Made by a program: the position numbers and the translations under genes
Notes under the pieces: model-generated
What the model was told of the DNA's origin: nothing
What the model saw: only the letters and a program-made list of their open reading frames with translations
The model's database searches: none
Shown: piece by piece, positions 6,496-13,603 of the stretch
How positions within the stretch are numbered: position 1 is the stretch's first letter
How the letters are laid out: each line of letters starts with the position of its first letter
Assembly: GCA_910579145.1 (NCBI GenBank)
Contig: CAJTTQ010000068.1
Span: forward strand, 1-13,603
DNA: 13,603 nucleotides
Direction: 5' to 3'
Source of the DNA: an uncultured Eubacterium sp.
GTDB lineage: Bacteria; Bacillota; Clostridia; Lachnospirales; Lachnospiraceae

Positions 6496-7302
6496 TTACG
6501 ATGCCTTGTCCGTCGTAAACCAGGTATAAGAATTCCGGCCTGTGCGGATGCGGTAAATGACAGGGGTGTTCCCCTTGCTTACGAGCACCGCCTTCGAACA
6601 GTTCGAAACCGCCCCTGGTGACAGTGTTACATCACTAAGATCTTCCATTAACTCGAAATAAAATCCCCAGTCAATGTTTTCCAAAGGAGTCGTTCCCGTG
6701 GAGTCAAAAATATTATAATAATAACTGAACAGATCTTTCGCGTTTACGACTTCGTGTCCCGACACATATTTGATCTGGAACTGGAAATACAAATATTCCT
6801 GTGAGTTACTTGGATCCGGGTTTTCCGGATTCTGCAGAACTCGCTCCGCGGCGGAGTCCCCGGATAAAAATTTCTTCAGCTGGATCTTAAACGTGCCGAT
6901 TTTTTTTCCGTCGTCGTAATAATTGATCGTGTTCTCTTTATAAGCAGAAAGCGGGTTGAGCCGGCCGCCTGATTTGGAATCCGCAGCGGAGCCGGTCACA
7001 GTAACTTTACATGTCAGTTTCCTGCCGGAGTATTTCGCGTAAATGCGGGCTGTTCCCAGCTTTTTTGCCGTCACTTTTCCGGTTGGGCTGACTTCGGCAA
7101 TTGATTTTTTTGACGAACGCCAGGTGATTTTTTTCTTTGTGCCGTACACCCTGAGCTGTGTCGTCTTTCCGACCCGGAGAGACGCCGTTTTCTTGTTCAG
7201 TCTGACATTCGCTGCCTGGGAATTTGCTGAATCGGTCAGTATTCCGGAAATAATGAGACATGCTGTCAGTGTTAGAGAAATAACTTTTTTCATTCTTCCC
7301 AT
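6496..7302 (-). CDS. Secreted Big_2 (Ig-like) domain protein of unknown function
   Basis: A 268-residue secreted protein. The N-terminus (MGRMKKVISLTLTACLIISG) is a signal peptide, with likely cleavage near Ala-Ala around residue 31. Residues about 32-104 form one bacterial Ig-like group 2 domain: KTASLRVGKTTQLRV, ITWRSSKKSIAEVSPTGKVTA, GTARIYAKYSGRKLTCKVTV. A serine/glycine linker leads to a second domain of about 150 residues (TINYYDDGKKIGTFKIQLKK, EYLYFQFQIKYVSGHEVV, GFYFELMEDLSDVTLSPG). It looks like a beta-sandwich and is laid out like DUF4352-type extracellular domains; I do not recognise it firmly. The ATG at 7302 is preferred, with AAAGGA 9 nt upstream; a GTG at 7308 is too close to it. 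There is no LPXTG motif or C-terminal anchor. It has its own promoter. Confidence 0.85.
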   Translation of the reverse strand: MGRMKKVISLTLTACLIISGILTDSANSQAANVRLNKKTASLRVGKTTQLRVYGTKKKITWRSSKKSIAEVSPTGKVTAKKLGTARIYAKYSGRKLTCKVTVTGSAADSKSGGRLNPLSAYKENTINYYDDGKKIGTFKIQLKKFLSGDSAAERVLQNPENPDPSNSQEYLYFQFQIKYVSGHEVVNAKDLFSYYYNIFDSTGTTPLENIDWGFYFELMEDLSDVTLSPGAVSNCSKAVLVSKGNTPVIYRIRTGRNSYTWFTTDKAS

Positions 7303-7355
7303 GTTCACAATTCCTTTCTTAAGTTGATAGCCTCCATATCTTATGCGATAGCCTT

Positions 7356-7384
7356 ATTGTACATCAATCCGAATAAAAGTGCAA
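7356..7384 (-). promoter_or_regulatory. SigA-type promoter of the Big_2 protein gene
   Basis: On the minus strand there is TTGCAC (7384-7379), a 17-bp spacer and TACAAT (7361-7356). The leader of about 45 nt contains two direct copies of GGCTATC (7353-7347 and 7332-7326). It diverges from the lepA promoter. Confidence 0.7.
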
Positions 7385-7438
7385 GGATTAACTGAATACG
7401 AAAAAACAGAAAATACGGTGGCAAAAAATAAGTTCCTA

Positions 7439-7447
7439 TGCTATAAT
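7439..7447 (+). promoter_or_regulatory. Extended -10 promoter of lepA-hemW
   Basis: TGCTATAAT at 7439-7447 is a perfect extended -10 element. The -35 position (TGGCAA, 7419-7424) is weak, which is common when a TGN extension is present. The predicted start is near 7454. A ribosome binding site GGAAGGA lies at 7468-7474. Confidence 0.65.
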
Positions 7448-7486
7448 GACTTGTAATATACTATATCGGAAGGATTTAACAAAATT

Positions 7487-9304
7487 ATGTCAGAAATTAG
7501 TAAGAAAAATATAAGAAATTTTTGCATTATTGCCCACATTGACCACGGGAAATCTACGCTTGCGGACCGGATCATAGAAAAGACCGGACTGCTGACCGAG
7601 CGGGAGATGCAGGCGCAGGTGCTTGACAATATGGAACTGGAGCGCGAGCGGGGGATCACGATAAAAGCGCAGACAGTCCGTATCGTATATAAGGCGAAAG
7701 ACGGGGAAGAGTATATATTTAATCTGATCGACACGCCGGGCCATGTCGATTTTAATTATGAGGTTTCCAGAAGCCTGGCTGCCTGCGAGGGCGCTATTCT
7801 CATCGTGGACGCGGCGCAGGGGATCGAGGCGCAGACACTTGCCAACTGTTACCTCGCGATCGACCACGATCTCGAGATCATGCCGGTCATCAATAAGATC
7901 GATTTGCCGAGCGCGGAGCCGGAACGTGTAAAAAATGAAATCGAGGACATCATCGGGATCGAGGCACAGGACGCTCCGCTCATTTCGGCGAAGATGGGAA
8001 CAAACATTGAAGCGGTGCTCGAGCAGATCATAGAGAAGATTCCGGCGCCCGAAGGGGATGAAGCGGCGCCGCTCAAAGCGCTGATCTTTGATTCCATCTA
8101 TGATTCTTATAAGGGCGTTATCATTTTCTGCCGCGTGTTTGACGGCACTGTGAAAAAGGGAACGAGGATCCACATGATGGCAACCGGCATGGAAGAGGAA
8201 GTCGTCGAAGTCGGCACGTTTGGCGCCGGGCAGTTTATCCCGTGCAGTGAGCTTTCGGCGGGTATGGTCGGTTACATTACCGCGAGCCTGAAAAACGTGG
8301 AGGGAACCCGTGTGGGTGATACGGTGACAGACGCGGAAAGACCGTGCGGGGAGGCGCTGCCCGGCTATAAGAAAGTGCTGCCGATGGTCTACTGCGGCCT
8401 GTATCCGGCCGACGGCGCAAAATATCAGGATCTGCGGGACGCGCTGGAAAAACTGCAGCTCAACGACGCCGCCCTGCAGTTTGAGGCGGAAACATCAGTG
8501 GCGCTCGGATTTGGCTTCCGTTGCGGCTTCCTCGGCCTGCTCCATCTCGAGGTCATCCAGGAACGTCTCGAACGCGAGTACAACTTAGACCTCGTGACAA
8601 CAGCGCCGGGCGTAGTATATCATGTGTATAAGACAAATGGGGAAATGGTGGAGGTGACGAATCCGTCCAACCTTCCGGACCCGTCCGAGATCGAGCATAT
8701 GGAGGAACCGGTCGTCAATGCGGAGATCATGGTGACGACAGAATTTGTCGGGGCGATCATGACGCTTTGCCAGGAACGGCGCGGCATTTATCTCGGCATG
8801 GAATATATGGAAGAGACGAGGGCGCTGCTCAAATACGTGCTGCCGCTGAATGAGATCATCTATGATTTCTTCGATTCGCTGAAATCGCGGTCAAGGGGGT
8901 ACGCCTCTTTTGATTACGAGATGAAAGGGTATGAGCCTTCGCAGCTTGTCAAGCTGAACATACTGATCAATAAAGAAGAAGTCGACGCGCTTTCGTTCAT
9001 TGTTCACGAAAGTACGGCATATGAGCGCGGCCGCCGAATGTGTGAGAAACTCAAAGGGGAGATCCCGAGGCATCTGTTCGAGATTCCGATCCAGGCGGCG
9101 ATCGGCAATAAGATCATTGCCAGGGAGACGGTAAAGGCCGTGCGCAAGGACGTGCTGGCGAAGTGTTACGGCGGCGATATTTCCCGGAAAAAAAAGCTGT
9201 TGGAAAAGCAGAAGGAAGGGAAAAAGCGCATGCGCCAGATCGGCAATGTAGAAATTCCACAGAAGGCGTTCATGAGTGTGTTGAAACTCGACGAGGACAA
9301 GTAG
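7487..9304 (+). CDS. lepA: Elongation factor 4 (LepA), ribosome back-translocating GTPase
   Basis: A 605-residue translational GTPase of normal family length. LepA acts on the ribosome and has been linked to back-translocation and to 30S subunit assembly. The GTPase motifs are complete: G1 AHIDHGKST (16-24), G2 RGITI (55-59), G3 DTPGH (82-86), G4 NKID (136-139) and G5 SAK (in LISAKMGTN). The EF-G-like domains follow (GFRCGFLGLLHLEVIQERLERE), then the LepA-specific C-terminal domain (AKCYGGDISRKKKLLEKQKE ending with QIGNVEIPQKAF). The ATG at 7487 has GGAAGGA 12 nt upstream, slightly far, but the protein starts exactly where LepA proteins usually do. hemW begins 3 nt after the stop codon, so the two are surely co-transcribed. 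Confidence 0.98.
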   Translation: MSEISKKNIRNFCIIAHIDHGKSTLADRIIEKTGLLTEREMQAQVLDNMELERERGITIKAQTVRIVYKAKDGEEYIFNLIDTPGHVDFNYEVSRSLAACEGAILIVDAAQGIEAQTLANCYLAIDHDLEIMPVINKIDLPSAEPERVKNEIEDIIGIEAQDAPLISAKMGTNIEAVLEQIIEKIPAPEGDEAAPLKALIFDSIYDSYKGVIIFCRVFDGTVKKGTRIHMMATGMEEEVVEVGTFGAGQFIPCSELSAGMVGYITASLKNVEGTRVGDTVTDAERPCGEALPGYKKVLPMVYCGLYPADGAKYQDLRDALEKLQLNDAALQFEAETSVALGFGFRCGFLGLLHLEVIQERLEREYNLDLVTTAPGVVYHVYKTNGEMVEVTNPSNLPDPSEIEHMEEPVVNAEIMVTTEFVGAIMTLCQERRGIYLGMEYMEETRALLKYVLPLNEIIYDFFDSLKSRSRGYASFDYEMKGYEPSQLVKLNILINKEEVDALSFIVHESTAYERGRRMCEKLKGEIPRHLFEIPIQAAIGNKIIARETVKAVRKDVLAKCYGGDISRKKKLLEKQKEGKKRMRQIGNVEIPQKAFMSVLKLDEDK

Positions 9305-9307
9305 CAG

Positions 9308-10543
9308 ATGAGGGACAAAACAGGAATTTATGTGCACATTCCATTTTGTGTTCAGAAGTGCCGTTACTGCGATTTTCTGTCATTTTCATCTGAGAGGGAG
9401 GGCGTCAACCGCTATGTTGACAGCCTGATTCGAGAAATCCGGTCATTTCGCCAGCAGGAGGGGATGTACAGGGATAACCGGTCATTCCGCCAGCCGGAGG
9501 GGATGGGTCAGAACATCCGGTCATTTAATTTGCCGGAGGAGTCGGCTGGCTGCATGGATGGCAGCCATAAGATCGAGGTGGATACGGTATTTATCGGAGG
9601 CGGGACGCCGAGTATATTGCCTGTGGAGTATATGGAACGGATCTTCGAGGCGCTGTCAGAACGCTTCTGTCTGTCGGAAGATGCTGAGATCACCGTTGAG
9701 TGCAATCCGGGTACGGCCGGGAAAGACGCATTTCAGGCTTATCGCAGTATCGGCATCAACCGCGTCAGCTTTGGATTCCAGTCGGTCATTGACGATGAGC
9801 TGAAAAAGCTGGGCAGGATCCATACGGCGGCCGAAGCCGAGGAGGCATTTTGGCTGGCGAGGCAGTCGGGATTTGACAATATCAATATCGACCTGATGAG
9901 CGCGATACCTGGGCAGACACTGGATAGTTACCGGATGACGCTTGGCGCGGCGCTTGCGCTGGATCCAGAGCATATTTCAGCCTACAGCCTGATCATCGAG
10001 GAAGGGACGCCGTTTTATGCGGAATATGGGGAAAAGCCGCCGGTGGACGAGGATACCGACCGCGCTATGTACGCCATGACGAAAGACCTGCTCGCGGAGG
10101 GCGGCTATCGGCGGTATGAGATTTCCAATTACGCGAAACCGGGTTTTGCCTGCCGTCACAACCTGAAATACTGGTCAGGAGGGGATTATATCGGATTCGG
10201 ACTCGGTGCTTCTTCGAAGATAGGAAAGATCCGTTATAAAAATGAGACGGATTTCCAAACATATCTCAGTAAGACGAAAAAGGGAGAGCGCATGGCACAG
10301 ATCGAAGAAGTGCTGCAGGAGGACGATGAGATGGCGGAGTTTTTTATCCTGGGACTTCGAAAGACGGAGGGTGTCTCCAAAAGGGAATTTACCCGCCGTT
10401 TTTCCATTGATGTGATGAAGCGCTATGGGGAGATCCTCTGCCAGTGTGAGACGGAGGGACTTCTTTCGGTTTCAGGAGACCGGATCGCATTTACGGATAA
10501 GGGACTGGATGTAAGTAATTACGTGCTCTGCCGGTTTATATAA
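9308..10543 (+). CDS. hemW: HemW, radical SAM putative heme chaperone
   Basis: A 411-residue member of the HemN/HemW radical SAM family. HemW proteins bind heme and are thought to deliver it to respiratory enzymes; they were formerly called oxygen-independent coproporphyrinogen III oxidases. The [4Fe-4S] site is CVQKCRYC (Cys14, Cys18, Cys21) within GIYVHIPFCVQKCRYCDF. VDTVFIGGGTPS, RVSFGFQSV and the HemW-typical HNLKYWSGGDYIGFGLGASS are all intact. Residues about 45-79 hold a degenerate 13-residue tandem repeat not expected in the family, which makes the protein about 30 residues longer than most. It starts 3 nt after lepA, with GAGG about 11 nt upstream, suggesting translational coupling. 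In B. subtilis hrcA follows; here a nucleoside phosphorylase does. Confidence 0.95.
   Translation: MRDKTGIYVHIPFCVQKCRYCDFLSFSSEREGVNRYVDSLIREIRSFRQQEGMYRDNRSFRQPEGMGQNIRSFNLPEESAGCMDGSHKIEVDTVFIGGGTPSILPVEYMERIFEALSERFCLSEDAEITVECNPGTAGKDAFQAYRSIGINRVSFGFQSVIDDELKKLGRIHTAAEAEEAFWLARQSGFDNINIDLMSAIPGQTLDSYRMTLGAALALDPEHISAYSLIIEEGTPFYAEYGEKPPVDEDTDRAMYAMTKDLLAEGGYRRYEISNYAKPGFACRHNLKYWSGGDYIGFGLGASSKIGKIRYKNETDFQTYLSKTKKGERMAQIEEVLQEDDEMAEFFILGLRKTEGVSKREFTRRFSIDVMKRYGEILCQCETEGLLSVSGDRIAFTDKGLDVSNYVLCRFI
9440..9544 (+). repeat. In-frame 39-bp minisatellite inside hemW
   Basis: Two 39-bp units (9440-9478 and 9479-9517) and a partial third (9518-9544) encode RSFRQQEGMYRDN, RSFRQPEGMGQNI and RSFNLPEES. 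The first 27 bp of units 1 and 2 differ at only two positions, while the tails have diverged. The insert lies between the first radical SAM helix and the GGGTPS strand. Confidence 0.88.
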
Positions 10544-10596
10544 CGGGATGCCGAGAGGAAGTATGACCGGGGGATGCCGTGCACACGTTATCTTTT
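10540..10596 (+). terminator. Weak possible terminator after hemW
   Basis: ATAACG (10540-10545, containing the hemW stop codon) can pair with CGTTAT (10586-10591), followed by CTTTTTT. The loop is very long (40 nt) and holds two direct copies of GGGATGCCG. The T-run favours termination; the short stem argues against it. Confidence 0.35.
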
Positions 10597-10612
10597 TTCT
10601 AGGGGATAATGC

Positions 10613-10641
10613 TGGACAGAGGGAGAAAAAGACGATACAAT
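10613..10641 (+). promoter_or_regulatory. SigA-type promoter of the purine nucleoside phosphorylase gene
   Basis: TGGACA (10613-10618, 5/6 to consensus), an exact 17-bp spacer and TACAAT (10636-10641). The predicted start is near 10648, giving a short leader of about 30 nt. Confidence 0.75.
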
Positions 10642-10677
10642 AGAAGTAAATACTTTTAAGAAAGGAAAGTGGATCAA

Positions 10678-11589
10678 GTGAGTGAGAAGGTAAATACGGT
10701 GTATGAAAAAGTGGAATTGTGTTATCGACAGATTCGGACAAAGGTTACGTTTCTTCCGAAAGTGGCGATCGTGTTAGGAAGCGGTTTGGGGGCGCTGGCG
10801 GATGTGATCCAGGTGGTGGATACGGTGGATTACGCGGATATTGAAGGATTTCCGGTATCCACGGTGGATGGGCACAAAGGCAGGTTTGTGTTCGGCTATA
10901 TCGAGGAGACGCCCGTCGTCATCATGCAGGGGCGGGTTCATTTTTATGAGGGGTATGATATCAGTGATGTCGTGCTGCCGATCCGGGTTATGCGGAAACT
11001 CGGGGCGGATATCCTGTTCCTCACGAATTCAGCAGGCGGCTTGAACACGATGTACCGACCGGGGGACTTTATGATGATCACCGACCACATCAGCAGTTTT
11101 ATGCCTTCTCCTCTCATCGGGGAAAATGTGGATGAGTGGGGCGTGCGTTTTCCTTCGATGGAAAATATTTATGATGCGTCCCTCTGTGAGTTTATCCGGC
11201 AGGCGGCCAGGGAGAGTAATGTCCTTCTGCGCGAGGGCATATATGTACAGATGAAGGGGCCGCAGTACGAGACGAGCGCCGAAGTACGGATGTGCCAGAC
11301 TCTGGGGGGAGACGCCGTCGGGATGAGCACGGCGATCGAAGCCGTTGCCGGGAGGCATATGGGAATGCGTGTGTGCGGCCTGTCGTGTATTTCCAATATG
11401 GCATGTGGAATTAGCAAGACCCCGTTAAACCATATGGAAGTGACGGAAGTAGGGGAAAAGATGGCACCATTGTTCCGGCTTCTTGTTTACCGGGCGATCA
11501 GTAAAATGACGGCGGATATTGTGGATGCCGCGCCGCGGCCGACGAGACAGGAATCGGCAATGACCAGTTTTATTGTAGACGATATGTGA
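10678..11589 (+). CDS. Purine nucleoside phosphorylase, trimeric (PunA-like)
   Basis: A protein of about 303 residues that splits purine nucleosides with phosphate into free base and (deoxy)ribose-1-phosphate. Motifs of the trimeric class are complete: VLGSGLGAL (phosphate-binding Ser35), DGHKGRF (about 65-70), GRVHFYEGY (85-93), FLTNSAGGLN (114-123), GPQYETSAEVR (194-204) and SNMACGI (239-245). Asn240 matches the Asn that selects 6-oxopurines in mammalian PNP, so inosine and guanosine are the likely substrates. The start is uncertain: GTG at 10669 lies only 2-3 nt after AAGGA, while GTG at 10678 has about 11 nt spacing and is preferred. Its promoter is just upstream. The next gene, 65 nt downstream, is a nucleoside deaminase-like amidohydrolase that would supply its substrate. 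Confidence 0.93.
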   Translation: MSEKVNTVYEKVELCYRQIRTKVTFLPKVAIVLGSGLGALADVIQVVDTVDYADIEGFPVSTVDGHKGRFVFGYIEETPVVIMQGRVHFYEGYDISDVVLPIRVMRKLGADILFLTNSAGGLNTMYRPGDFMMITDHISSFMPSPLIGENVDEWGVRFPSMENIYDASLCEFIRQAARESNVLLREGIYVQMKGPQYETSAEVRMCQTLGGDAVGMSTAIEAVAGRHMGMRVCGLSCISNMACGISKTPLNHMEVTEVGEKMAPLFRLLVYRAISKMTADIVDAAPRPTRQESAMTSFIVDDM

Positions 11590-11654
11590 TGGCGTGCGGC
11601 AGCAGGATCGTGTAAATGACAATACGTTTAAATATCAATTGTTTGGGGGAAATC

Positions 11655-12932
11655 ATGAATATTCGATTTTATAATTGCAGAATACTAACGATGGAAGATG
11701 GAAACGATATAGTTGCGGGAGAACTGCATGTCAAAGATGGGAAGATTTCTTATGTCGGGACAGAAGAAAAAGCAGTGGAATCTGCCAGTGCGTGGGATCG
11801 GGAGATCGACGGCGGCGGCAATCTGCTCCTGCCCGGGTTTAAAAATGCCCACACACATTCGGCTATGACGTTTCTGCGTTCGTATGCCGACGACCTGCCG
11901 CTCCAGGAATGGCTTTATGAGAAAGTCTTTCCGATGGAGGCGAAGCTTACGAAAGACGATCAGATCCAGCTTGCCAAACTGGGCATCCTCGAGTATCTGA
12001 CGAGCGGGATCACGGCAAATTTTGATATGTATCTGGATAACGCCTGTCATGCGGCGGCTTCGAAGGAGATGGGATTTCGAACCGTTTTGTGCGGGAGTAT
12101 GAACGATTTCGGAGGAACGGTGGAGGAGACCGAAGAAGAATTTTACCGGCTGAATGAGGTGTCGCCTCTCGTTTCCTGCAAAGTTGGATTTCATGCAGAG
12201 TATACGACGAAAGGTGAGACGTTAAAAAAACTGGCAAGTATGGCAAACCGTATCAAACAGCCGGTATATACGCATATTGCAGAAACAAAAAGAGAGGTTG
12301 ATGAATGTTATGAGAGATACCACGTTTCACCATTTGGTTTTTTGGATTCTATTGGCATGTTTGAGTACGGCGGCGGCGGTTTTCATGGGGTGTGGATGTC
12401 GGAAAAAGATCAGGAGATCTGCCAGAAAAAGAAAATATCTATCGTTTCCAATCCGTCATCGAACCTGAAACTGGCGAGCGGGATCGCGGATCTGTGCGGC
12501 TTGCTTGAAAAGGGCATCAATGTGGCACTCGGGACCGACGGCCCCGCCAGCAATAACGCGCTCGATATGTTCCGCGAGATGTATCTTGCTTCGGTCCTGC
12601 CAAAGGTGACGAAGCAGGATGCTTCCGCGATGGATGCCGCAGACGTGCTGAAAATGGCGACGGTCGGCGGCGCGAAGGCGATGGGACTTGACGACTGCGA
12701 CACGCTGTCGGAGGGAAAGTGTGCCGATCTGATCATGATCGATATGCACCGCCCAAACATGCAGCCGGAAAACAATATTGTGAAAAATATCGTGTACAGC
12801 GGCAGCAAGGAAAATGTGAAGCTGACGATGGTAGACGGTAAGATTTTGTACGAAGATGGCGTGTTTTATACGGAAGAGCCGGCGGAAGAGATTTACGAGA
12901 GGGCGAATCGGATCATTGGGCGGATGCGGTAG
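11655..12932 (+). CDS. Amidohydrolase, MTA/SAH/adenosine deaminase-like
   Basis: A 425-residue metal-dependent hydrolase of the TRZ/ATZ (SsnA/MtaD) group. Members deaminate 5'-methylthioadenosine, S-adenosylhomocysteine, adenosine or related amino-heterocycles. Metal and catalytic residues are in place: His66 and His68 (NAHTHSAM), His180 (VGFHAEY), His207 and Glu210 (YTHIAET), His244 (FHGVWMSE) and Asp295 (LGTDGPASNNALDMF). The ends form the usual small beta-sandwich, and the tail has the normal KCADLIMID segment. The ATG at 11655 is chosen because GGGGGA (11645-11650) stands just before it; the frame is open from 11616, but without a good site. Pairing with purine nucleoside phosphorylase favours a purine nucleoside substrate over a triazine or guanine; the exact one cannot be read from sequence. 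Confidence 0.9.
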   Translation: MNIRFYNCRILTMEDGNDIVAGELHVKDGKISYVGTEEKAVESASAWDREIDGGGNLLLPGFKNAHTHSAMTFLRSYADDLPLQEWLYEKVFPMEAKLTKDDQIQLAKLGILEYLTSGITANFDMYLDNACHAAASKEMGFRTVLCGSMNDFGGTVEETEEEFYRLNEVSPLVSCKVGFHAEYTTKGETLKKLASMANRIKQPVYTHIAETKREVDECYERYHVSPFGFLDSIGMFEYGGGGFHGVWMSEKDQEICQKKKISIVSNPSSNLKLASGIADLCGLLEKGINVALGTDGPASNNALDMFREMYLASVLPKVTKQDASAMDAADVLKMATVGGAKAMGLDDCDTLSEGKCADLIMIDMHRPNMQPENNIVKNIVYSGSKENVKLTMVDGKILYEDGVFYTEEPAEEIYERANRIIGRMR

Positions 12933-12968
12933 ATAGGAGTTTATGGGATCAGAAGGAGGCGGAAGAGA

Positions 12969-13603
12969 ATGGAAAATAGTGGGAGAGATCAGGAGACTTT
13001 GGCTGAACATGATTTGATAAAGCCGGTTTTTGTTGAGCAGGAACAGTTGTATGAAAAGGATGAGGAAGCTAGTATAACAGAGCCTTTTGATCCGCGGGAT
13101 GTAGATATCGTTTCGAAACCAATGGTCATAAGTAATATTGTGGAGCAGTTAGAGTGTGATGATATCATTCTGGATCCTGATTTTCAGAGGCGTCCCGATC
13201 TTTGGGATGCTGTCAAACAAAGCCGCTTGATCGAATCCCTGATCATCAATATCCCGCTTCCTACCTTTTATTTTGAGCTGTGTGAGGATGACCGGTATGT
13301 CGTTGTGGACGGACTGCAGCGCCTGTATGCGATGAAACAGTTTATGGCGTTAGAGAAAACGGATCCAAAACGGCTTCGGCTGAAAGGACTGGAGTATCTC
13401 AGCGATTTTGAAAACTGCTTGTTTGAAGAACTTCCTCCTAAGATCCAAAGAAGGATCAAGTCACAGGGCGTTACGGCCTATGTCATTCGCCCGGGAACTC
13501 CGGATAAAGTGAAAACAAGTATTTTTACAAGGATCAATACAGGAGGATTGAAGCTGGAACCGGCAGAAATTAAAAATTCTGTTTACAGAGGCCGGGTGGC
13601 AGA
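12969..13603 (+). CDS. DUF262 family protein, N-terminal part (cut by window end)
   Basis: An open frame of 211 codons runs off the right edge with no stop. It begins at an ATG with an excellent AAGGAGG 9 nt upstream, 36 nt after the amidohydrolase stop. An acidic N-terminal stretch of about 55 residues leads to the DUF262 (ParB/Srx-like fold) core: DFQRRPDLWD at about 75-84, SRLIESLIINIPLPTFYF, and VVVDGLQRLYAMKQF, where DGLQR stands for the usual DGQQR. Further on, INTGGLKLEPAEI matches the family pattern. DUF262 is the N-terminal half of GmrSD-type modification-dependent endonucleases and occurs in many defence proteins, but also in single-domain proteins. Whether a DUF1524/HNH nuclease half follows lies outside the window. 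Confidence 0.85.
   Translation, partial: MENSGRDQETLAEHDLIKPVFVEQEQLYEKDEEASITEPFDPRDVDIVSKPMVISNIVEQLECDDIILDPDFQRRPDLWDAVKQSRLIESLIINIPLPTFYFELCEDDRYVVVDGLQRLYAMKQFMALEKTDPKRLRLKGLEYLSDFENCLFEELPPKIQRRIKSQGVTAYVIRPGTPDKVKTSIFTRINTGGLKLEPAEIKNSVYRGRVA

Noticed and set aside
7490..8173. Minus-strand open frame of 227 residues opposite lepA
   Set aside because: It is a shadow of the strongly conserved lepA GTPase domain in a GC-richer stretch, with no supporting start signal.

Overview
The window looks like chromosome from a spore-forming, low-to-medium GC Firmicute of class Clostridia, most like a gut Lachnospiraceae-type genome (inference). The main evidence is an intact spoIIGA-sigE sporulation pair, together with lepA-hemW, consensus Gram-positive ribosome binding sites, SigA-type promoters and an AlbA-type regulator with a lysine/aspartate-rich repeat linker. 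I see no rRNA, tRNA, CRISPR array, transposase or phage gene.

Layout. (1) 1-880: a minus-strand cyclophilin peptidyl-prolyl isomerase with its own promoter and a rho-independent terminator. (2) 881-1536: decayed remains of a secreted leucine-rich-repeat (BspA-like) lipoprotein, readable only by switching frames. (3) 1637-4600: a promoter, then a 547-residue AlbA_2/ATPase-like/winged-helix regulator with five 42-bp tandem repeats, then an S66-family LD-carboxypeptidase, ending in a terminator. (4) 4600-6431: spoIIGA and sigE behind a promoter with a 21-bp spacer and possible Spo0A boxes, closed by a terminator that can work in both directions. (5) 6496-7384: a minus-strand secreted Big_2-domain protein. 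(6) 7440-10543: lepA (elongation factor 4) and hemW, nearly touching; hemW carries an in-frame 39-bp minisatellite. (7) 10613-12932: a purine nucleoside phosphorylase and an MTA/SAH/adenosine-deaminase-like amidohydrolase, a plausible purine or thiopurine salvage pair. (8) 12969-end: the first 211 codons of a DUF262 protein, cut by the window edge.

How the genes work together. SpoIIGA is the membrane protease that activates pro-SigE in the mother cell; both genes are intact, including the SigE pro-sequence. The deaminase would turn an aminopurine nucleoside into a 6-oxopurine nucleoside, which is what the neighbouring phosphorylase appears built to cleave. LepA and HemW are a conserved pair, but the usual next gene (hrcA and the heat-shock operon) is absent; likewise sigG does not follow sigE. 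I found no convincing new multi-gene system. The points most worth following are the spoIIG-type promoter, the two coding minisatellites, the AlbA-type regulator and the truncated DUF262 gene at the right edge.
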